Below are positions 59,271-64,000 of a stretch of 64,000 nt of DNA, piece by piece. The number at the start of each line of letters is the position of its first letter. The stretch's first letter is position 1. Made by a program: the position numbers and the translations under genes. Below the pieces are notes generated by a model, which worked only from the letters and a program-made list of their open reading frames with translations, did not search any database and had not been told where the DNA came from. The DNA is taken from positions 248,001 to 312,000 of the forward strand of contig JAEZXH010000018.1 of assembly GCA_023442775.1 (NCBI GenBank), in the 5' to 3' direction. Origin of the DNA: Bacillota bacterium. GTDB lineage: Bacteria; Bacillota; Clostridia; Tissierellales; Peptoniphilaceae.

Positions 59271-60086
59271 CTAACTGTACAGGGCCTCCACGAGTTCCAA
59301 AACTCCCTTCGTCTTAAAGGGAAGTTCCTCAAGAATCTGATGCATCTCTTCATTGAGCTCTTTGAGTTCTTCGAGAAGACTGTCGCGAGTGACTCCAAGT
59401 CTTTCTTCTTCATCATCTTCCAGGTCATCTCGCACTTGATAGGCTTCTCCAAATACGCGAGCAAACCGAAGCCAAGCCTCAAGATGGTCCTCTTTCTCTG
59501 CCCATACCACCCCAGCATAGACCGCTGCCTCGAAGAGAGCCCCCGTCTTTTCTCGGGCCACGCGCTTCCGCCAATCTTCGTGGCGCGCACTCATCTCTGC
59601 TGTGACGTCTTTCACTTGACCGCCAATCATCCCTTGGACGCCGGCTTTTTTCATGATGAGGGCAGAAATTTTTAGTGCTCTGCGCCTCGCCTCTTCACGC
59701 GCCCTCGTGCAGGCATCGAAGAGGAGTTCAGCCGCCGAGTTGAGAAGGGCATCTCCCGCAAGAATCGCCACCGCCTCCCCATAGGCCTTGTGAACCGTGG
59801 GTTGGCCTCGACGGAAGTCATCGTCATCCATGGCGGGCAAATCGTCATGGATGAGGGAGTAGGTGTGGATCCACTCGAGGGCGGTATAGTAGGCAGCGAG
59901 CTCCTTTGGATCTGCGCCACAACTCGATGCCACGAGGCTCATGAGAAGTGGTCGTAACCTCTTGCCTCTACCGCCCACCGCATAGAGAACGGCTTCATCG
60001 AGGACCGCTTTGCCACAGAAGAATTCTCGTGTTCTTTCGAGAATCTCTTGTTCTAGATGAGGAATCATCTTTTCAACGTCGGTCAT
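59271..60086 (-). CDS. ispA: Polyprenyl (farnesyl/geranyl) diphosphate synthase
   Basis: A 271-residue trans-prenyltransferase with the first Asp-rich motif DDLPAMDDDDFRRGQPTVH and the second YQVRDDLEDDEEE. It condenses IPP with DMAPP/GPP, using units from the MEP pathway that ends with IspH in this same operon. Chain length cannot be fixed, FPP is likely. It overlaps xseB by four bases. Confidence 0.94.
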   Translation of the reverse strand: MTDVEKMIPHLEQEILERTREFFCGKAVLDEAVLYAVGGRGKRLRPLLMSLVASSCGADPKELAAYYTALEWIHTYSLIHDDLPAMDDDDFRRGQPTVHKAYGEAVAILAGDALLNSAAELLFDACTRAREEARRRALKISALIMKKAGVQGMIGGQVKDVTAEMSARHEDWRKRVAREKTGALFEAAVYAGVVWAEKEDHLEAWLRFARVFGEAYQVRDDLEDDEEERLGVTRDSLLEELKELNEEMHQILEELPFKTKGVLELVEALYS

Positions 60087-60277
60087 TGTTCTTTTGCCTT
60101 CGTCAGTTCTTCAATGCGCTCTTCCATAGTCTCCAGAGCCTCAGAACAGCTGCGATAGAGCTCCATGGCCTTTTGGTAGTGCTCGAAAGACTCCTCGAGG
60201 CCCAACTCTCCTTTTTCGAGCTTCACAATGAGATCCTCAAGCTCTGCAAGTTGTTCTTCATAGTGCTTGGTTTTCAT
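60083..60277 (-). CDS. xseB: Exodeoxyribonuclease VII small subunit
   Basis: A 64-residue helical protein, with the family pattern YEEQLAELEDLIVKLEKGEL and EESFEHYQKAMELYRSC. It forms the nuclease with XseA. The ATG at 60277 lies inside the last codons of xseA, so they are coupled. Confidence 0.94.
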   Translation of the reverse strand: MKTKHYEEQLAELEDLIVKLEKGELGLEESFEHYQKAMELYRSCSEALETMEERIEELTKAKEQ

Positions 60278-61589
60278 GGTATTCCTTTCTGGCGGTGACG
60301 GTGACTTCAAGTGTTCCATCGGAGAAGAGAATCCGAAGAGCCTCGCCCACAGCGACACTCTTCATCTCAGTCAGGGGCTTGCCCTTGGAGAGAATGACGT
60401 GTTGTGGAGAGGTCATGGCATAGTTTCTCAGGCGATTGCCCAAACGATCCAACCTCTTTCGCTGGTTCGCGATTTGTTGTTTTGGAAGAAAACTCAAAGT
60501 TCTCTCGAGTTTTTGAAGATTAATCTTCTCTTGCTCAAGTCGTCTTCTCGGATGGGCCCATTCTAGGCGCAGGGAAAAGGCCTCGAGTTCACCCATCTTT
60601 TCCTGAAGACTATTTTGAACGCTTTTTTGAAGTCGCGCCTGTTGTTCTTGAAGGTGGAAGTGCTGACGCTTGAGGACCTGTTGTGGCGCGACGAGGCGTA
60701 ACTCCAATTCGCGCATGGACAAATCCTGGCGCGAGCGTTCTAATTTCTTCGCCATGCTCGACTTCAGCATGGAAAGCATGGACGCAAGGCTTCGTTTTTC
60801 TTCCTCGTATAATCCAAAGACGAGTTCTGCTGCGGCGGAAGGGGTAGGCGCGCTGAGATCTGCGGCGAAATCGACGAGGTTGACGTCCACTTCGTGGCCG
60901 ACGCCAGTGACGACGGGGATGGGACAGCTGGCCACGGCGCGTACCACGTCCTCCACCTGAAAAGCGGAGAGGTCCTCCTGGGCACCACCGCCACGGACGA
61001 GTAGAATGGCGTCCAAGTCATGCCGATTCCCGAGGACGGAAAGCCCTTGAACAATCTCTTTTGCGGCCCCCTCTCCTTGGACGGCAACGGGATAGAGGAC
61101 CATCCCCATTTTGGGGTTACGACGACGCCCCACACGTAACACGTCTTGAAGGGCCGCGCCTTGTGGCGAGGTGATGATGCCGATGTGCATGGGAAAACGT
61201 GGAAGTGATCGCTTTCTCTCTCGTTGGAAGAGGCCCTCTTTCGCCAAGCGTTCCTTCAGTTCGAGTTGCTGCACGCGTAGTTGTCCCTCTCCAAGAGGTG
61301 TAATCTTCCGCGCGACGAGTTGGAGCCTCCCCTGTCGTTCATAAAGGGAAATACTCCCTTCGATTTCAACGTGGTCTCCTTCTTCGCAAGCCTCATCCTG
61401 GGCCCCATCAAACGCAATCCCATCAATCTTCGACGAGGAGTCGATGAGACTAAAATAGAGGTGCCCATTCCGGTGCCTCGTCACGTTACTGAGCTCCCCA
61501 TGGACGCGGATGCGGGGCAAAAACATATCGAGGTCCAGAACCTTACGTACGTAGGCGTTTAGTTCCGTGACCCCAAGGGAGGAACTCAA
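60258..61589 (-). CDS. xseA: Exodeoxyribonuclease VII large subunit
   Basis: A 443-residue nuclease subunit. An N-terminal OB fold (IRVHGELSNVTRHRNGHLYFSLID) is followed by the catalytic core with HIGIITSPQGAALQDVL, LVRGGGAQEDLSAF and ATGVGHEVD-like VTGVGHEVDVNLVDFAADLSAPTPSAAAEL, then long coiled coils. It overlaps nusB by four bases. Confidence 0.96.
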   Translation of the reverse strand: MSSSLGVTELNAYVRKVLDLDMFLPRIRVHGELSNVTRHRNGHLYFSLIDSSSKIDGIAFDGAQDEACEEGDHVEIEGSISLYERQGRLQLVARKITPLGEGQLRVQQLELKERLAKEGLFQRERKRSLPRFPMHIGIITSPQGAALQDVLRVGRRRNPKMGMVLYPVAVQGEGAAKEIVQGLSVLGNRHDLDAILLVRGGGAQEDLSAFQVEDVVRAVASCPIPVVTGVGHEVDVNLVDFAADLSAPTPSAAAELVFGLYEEEKRSLASMLSMLKSSMAKKLERSRQDLSMRELELRLVAPQQVLKRQHFHLQEQQARLQKSVQNSLQEKMGELEAFSLRLEWAHPRRRLEQEKINLQKLERTLSFLPKQQIANQRKRLDRLGNRLRNYAMTSPQHVILSKGKPLTEMKSVAVGEALRILFSDGTLEVTVTARKEYHENQAL

Positions 61590-62053
61590 GACTTTTCTCC
61601 CTCAAGGCTTCGGTAGACACTGGCCAAGACACCGTTGATAAACCGCGCAGATTCCTGATTGCTGAATCGTTTTGCAATTTCCAAGGCCTCGTTAATCGAC
61701 ACTTGATGAGGGATGGAGGGGATGAAGAGCATTTCATAAACGGCGACTTCAAGGATTGCGCGGTCCACCTTGGCCAGGCGATGTAAGGACCAGCCACGGA
61801 GGTTTTCTTCAATGCATCGATCAATATCCTCGAGCTGATCGATGATTTCCGGGAGATGTCCCAGAGCGTAGTCTTTTGCCCCGGACACCAAATCAAAATT
61901 CTCTAACGTCTTCTCCCCAAAGGAGGCATCTTCGTGACCTGCCATCCGATATTCGTAGAGCATTGCCACGAGGGCCTCGCGATTTGACTGTCTCTCACGA
62001 AGAAGTCGTTCCGCAGGGTTTTGTCTTTTTTCTTGTTTCGAAACTTCTGTCAT
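61586..62053 (-). CDS. nusB: Transcription antitermination factor NusB
   Basis: A 155-residue helical RNA-binding protein for rRNA antitermination. Features are REALVAMLYEY at the start, VDRAILEVAVYEMLF, the SINEALEIAKRFSNQESARFINGVL signature and the C-terminus. The ATG at 62053 follows GGGAGGAG. It is the first gene of the long operon ending at 46523. Confidence 0.95.
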   Translation of the reverse strand: MTEVSKQEKRQNPAERLLRERQSNREALVAMLYEYRMAGHEDASFGEKTLENFDLVSGAKDYALGHLPEIIDQLEDIDRCIEENLRGWSLHRLAKVDRAILEVAVYEMLFIPSIPHQVSINEALEIAKRFSNQESARFINGVLASVYRSLEGEKS

Positions 62054-62100
62054 CTTCTCCTCCCATCGAGCCATATGCTCGGTTGATGCATGATTCTATT

Positions 62101-62109
62101 ATTATACCA
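62101..62109 (-). promoter_or_regulatory. Extended -10 promoter of the nusB operon
   Basis: TGGTATAAT on the minus strand about 50 bases before nusB. The -35 is weak. The gap 62054-62205 holds only this and the next terminator. Confidence 0.55.
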
Positions 62110-62205
62110 TAGGAGCAAGAAGTTCGGGAATTTCACAAGGTTTGAGGAGTCAAAGCACATGTCAAAATCCCCCGCCATCATCTTCCTCGTTTGACACAAA
62201 CCCAT

Positions 62206-62229
62206 AAAAAAAGACGGCCTAAGCCGTCT
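62206..62229 (-). terminator. Terminator of efp and CD1247-like unit
   Basis: Seven-base stem AGACGGC/GCCGTCT with a CTAA loop and seven T on the minus strand, just after the CD1247-like stop. Confidence 0.9.
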
Positions 62230-62230
62230 C

Positions 62231-62587
62231 TTATACCTCTTCGTCGAGAGTTTTGCCTTCTTCCAGGCAGTCTTCACAATCGCAGTCTTCGGAGCAACAG
62301 GGGAACTCATCGAAATCTTCAAAGTCTTCGAGGAAATCGAGTTCGTCAAAATCTTCGTCATCCTCGGAAAACTCATCGTCATAGACGTAGGTTTCCAATT
62401 CCCCAAGGTCCTCTTCCACAGCATCCACATAATCCGAAAGGCTTTCCATTTCCTCGGAGATTTCGGATACGGTGTCTTCCATGACTTCAATCAGTTGTAC
62501 AAGGAGATCCCCTTCTCGAGAATCGCCAATCCCAAGGCCATCTGCGAGGCCTCGAAGATACGCCAGACGCTGTAAAATGTTCTCCAT
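62231..62587 (-). CDS. Acidic CD1247-like protein with Cys cluster
   Basis: A 118-residue, very acidic protein. Residues 1-60 (ILQRLAYLRGLADGLGI, LIEVMEDTVSEISEEME) match the N-terminal domain of CD1247-type proteins in Clostridia. The C-terminal half is Asp/Glu-rich and ends with closely spaced cysteines (CCSEDCDCEDC), perhaps a metal site. Function unknown. It follows efp by 24 bases and shares its transcript. Confidence 0.75.
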   Translation of the reverse strand: MENILQRLAYLRGLADGLGIGDSREGDLLVQLIEVMEDTVSEISEEMESLSDYVDAVEEDLGELETYVYDDEFSEDDEDFDELDFLEDFEDFDEFPCCSEDCDCEDCLEEGKTLDEEV

Positions 62588-62611
62588 GATTCCTCCTTGC
62601 CCACAAGAGGG

Positions 62612-63169
62612 TCAAACACGAGACATGTAGTCTCCAGTGCGCGTGTCGATACGGATGACGTCCCCAATGTTCACAAACAGGGGAACATTCAGGGTAAACC
62701 CAGTCTCCACCGTTGCGGGCTTCGTTGCCCCAGAGGACGTATCACCCTTGAGCCCGGGCTCCGTGAAGGTGACTTCGAGCTCGACGAAGTTCGGAGGAGC
62801 CACGCGGAAGGGCTTGCCATCATAGAAGTTGATGGTGGCCGTGTCATTTTCGCGGAGGAAGCTCATGGCTTCTTCCACACTCTCCCGCTCGAGAGGGATT
62901 TGTTCGTAAGTTTCATTGTCCATGAAGTAGTAGAGCGTTCCGTCGTTGTAGAGATACTGCATTTCCTTAGTGAGAATCTCCGCTTTCTCATACTTTTCAG
63001 AGGGGTTGAAGGTCGTTTCCTTCGCACCACCGTTGATGACAGAGCGAATCTTCGCACGTACGAATGCGGCACCTTTGCCTGGTTTTACGTGTTGGAAATC
63101 CACCACTTCGTAGACATCTCCGTCCATGACGAAGGTCAAACCTTTTCGAAAATCACCTGCTGAAATCAT
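62612..63169 (-). CDS. efp: Elongation factor P
   Basis: A 185-residue factor that rescues ribosomes stalled at polyproline. ISAGDFRKGLTFVMDGDVYEVVDFQHVKPGKGAAFVRAKIR contains the modifiable Lys of the loop; later KGDTSSGATKPATVETG and NIGDVIRIDTRTGDYMSRV form domain III. The ATG at 63169 follows GGAGGAGGAATTT. A longer frame runs into the promoter and is rejected. Confidence 0.97.
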   Translation of the reverse strand: MISAGDFRKGLTFVMDGDVYEVVDFQHVKPGKGAAFVRAKIRSVINGGAKETTFNPSEKYEKAEILTKEMQYLYNDGTLYYFMDNETYEQIPLERESVEEAMSFLRENDTATINFYDGKPFRVAPPNFVELEVTFTEPGLKGDTSSGATKPATVETGFTLNVPLFVNIGDVIRIDTRTGDYMSRV

Positions 63170-63200
63170 AAATTCCTCCTCCAATTCTTCTTCGCTTCGT

Positions 63201-63230
63201 ATTATACCAAACCCCAGCACTCTGGGACAA
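63201..63230 (-). promoter_or_regulatory. efp promoter
   Basis: TTGTCC and an extended TGGTATAAT separated by 18 bases on the minus strand, about 32 bases before efp. The gap to the next gene is 70 bases. Confidence 0.7.
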
Positions 63231-63239
63231 GTCTAGGAT

Positions 63240-64000
63240 TTACTGATTAAAGTAATCGTGCGGTTCAAGTACAATCCCCTCCAGCCTCACATCGAAGAGA
63301 TCATCCCACATTCTCCCATTGTTGACAATCTGCTCAAAGCTGTAGGTCGCATCCCCACCAAACTCGTGTCCTTCTAAGAGCACTTTCCCGAAGACTTCAA
63401 TCGGCCCCTGACTTCTACCTCGTTCAAACCACAGTCCCTTATGTGTCAATCGAGCATTTGCCAGAATATCTCCATCATTGACCACCACCCCTTGATAGCC
63501 TACAGGCGTTTCTATGAAAAGAGTTCCCCGATTTTCGAGGATGATGCGCCGATACATGCTCGCCTGCGCCACGACTTCCCCTTCTCCTTCTGGGTTTAAG
63601 GTCTCAAAGATCAGATCCGTCCCCTCACGCCTTGCCTGAATCATTTGTCCTTCGCCAATGACAATCCATTCGTCGGAAGCTCCTGGGGTCCAATGAAATT
63701 CTTCAGGAAATCCCCCCTCGAGAACATAGGGTTCTTCGTCGTAGACAAAGGACTGATAGAGTCGTCCATTTCCTTCAATGATGGACGTCCCATTGTCTTT
63801 CAATGAGAGATGAAAAACCCCTTCTCTGGGCTGAATTTCTCCAAGGAGTTCCCTGCCCTTAGCGTAGTCCCTGAGCTTCCATTGCTTTTTCCCAAGCATT
63901 CTCCTCGACGTAGCGATGAATTGCTGTATCGTCTCTTCCTTTGTGGACCCGGTCCAAAAACTTCGGAGTTGACTCTCTTTTTCCACCCGTTCTTGCAAGA
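63240..64000 (-). CDS. Unknown protein, 5' part outside window
   Basis: The last 252 residues of a protein whose start lies beyond base 64000; the frame stays open to the window edge. After a Lys/Arg-rich stretch it is beta-rich with many short turns (GTSIIEGNGRLYQSFV, NRGTLFIETPVGYQGVVVNDGDI, GPIEVFGKVLLEGHEFGG), perhaps a beta-helix or sandwich. No domain or motif is recognised. It ends about ten bases before the efp promoter region. Confidence 0.6.
   Translation of the reverse strand, partial: LQERVEKESQLRSFWTGSTKEETIQQFIATSRRMLGKKQWKLRDYAKGRELLGEIQPREGVFHLSLKDNGTSIIEGNGRLYQSFVYDEEPYVLEGGFPEEFHWTPGASDEWIVIGEGQMIQARREGTDLIFETLNPEGEGEVVAQASMYRRIILENRGTLFIETPVGYQGVVVNDGDILANARLTHKGLWFERGRSQGPIEVFGKVLLEGHEFGGDATYSFEQIVNNGRMWDDLFDVRLEGIVLEPHDYFNQ

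Noticed and set aside
1..64000. CRISPR arrays, tRNA or rRNA genes, insertion sequences, prophage
   Set aside because: Scanning by eye found no regular repeat-spacer pattern, no cloverleaf with the conserved tRNA boxes, no rRNA segments and no transposase or phage proteins.

Overview
The window looks like chromosomal DNA of a strictly anaerobic Bacillota, probably of the Clostridia/Tissierellia (Peptoniphilaceae-like) sort. The signs are a rubrerythrin, a complete set of cobalt-early (anaerobic) corrin-ring genes, formate-tetrahydrofolate ligase, several radical-SAM proteins, an IspH-ribosomal protein S1 fusion, a glmS ribozyme, and the DUF1292, DUF5317 and CD1247-type small proteins. The species assignment is inference. 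Almost every gene lies on the minus strand; only glmS and the CNNM/CBS protein at 23-26 kb are on plus. No tRNA, rRNA, CRISPR array, insertion sequence or prophage was seen.

Layout, in window order. 0-6.3 kb: miaA (cut by the window edge), mutL, mutS, miaB (mismatch repair and tRNA ms2i6A modification). 6.4-7.65 kb: rubrerythrin and a long non-coding stretch holding a cobalamin riboswitch with a terminator but no recognisable target gene. 7.65-16.5 kb: a tight cluster of rluD, lspA, ylmH, sepF, yggS, a HlyD-like adaptor, gpsA, plsY, der and a DUF512 radical-SAM protein. 16.5-22.7 kb: a P-loop protein, a TIGR01212 radical-SAM protein, a DUF1292 protein, pepD, a RelA/SpoT-type synthetase, a cytoplasmic parvulin and an acyl-ACP thioesterase. 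22.8-26.2 kb: glmS ribozyme, glmS and the CNNM/CBS protein.

26.2-39.0 kb is the cobalamin region. Read on the minus strand it runs cbiB, then a cobalamin riboswitch with terminator, then cbiK, cbiL, cobD, cbiC, cbiD, cbiE, cbiT, cbiF, cbiG, cbiH, cbiJ, a small Cys-rich protein, cobT, cobU, cobS and cobC. This covers metal insertion, ring methylation and contraction, aminopropanol arm and lower-ligand assembly. Uroporphyrinogen methyltransferase/precorrin-2 dehydrogenase, cbiA, cbiP and the adenosyltransferase are not in the window. 39-41.6 kb holds purE, fhs and a TrpR-like regulator.

41.6-43.9 kb is a visibly A+T-richer island: a secreted 135-residue protein with a near-consensus promoter, a multi-spanning 519-residue membrane protein, and a small damaged-looking ORF. 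It sits directly after cdaA-cdaR. It is the best candidate here for an undescribed system, possibly a bacteriocin- or toxin-like exported protein with its membrane partner. 43.9-46.5 kb: DUF5317, cdaA, cdaR (c-di-AMP). 46.5-62.05 kb: 18 genes, nearly all overlapping or separated by about ten bases or fewer, from nusB to the ispH-S1 fusion, ending at a strong terminator. 62.2-64 kb: a CD1247-like acidic protein, efp and an incomplete unknown gene.
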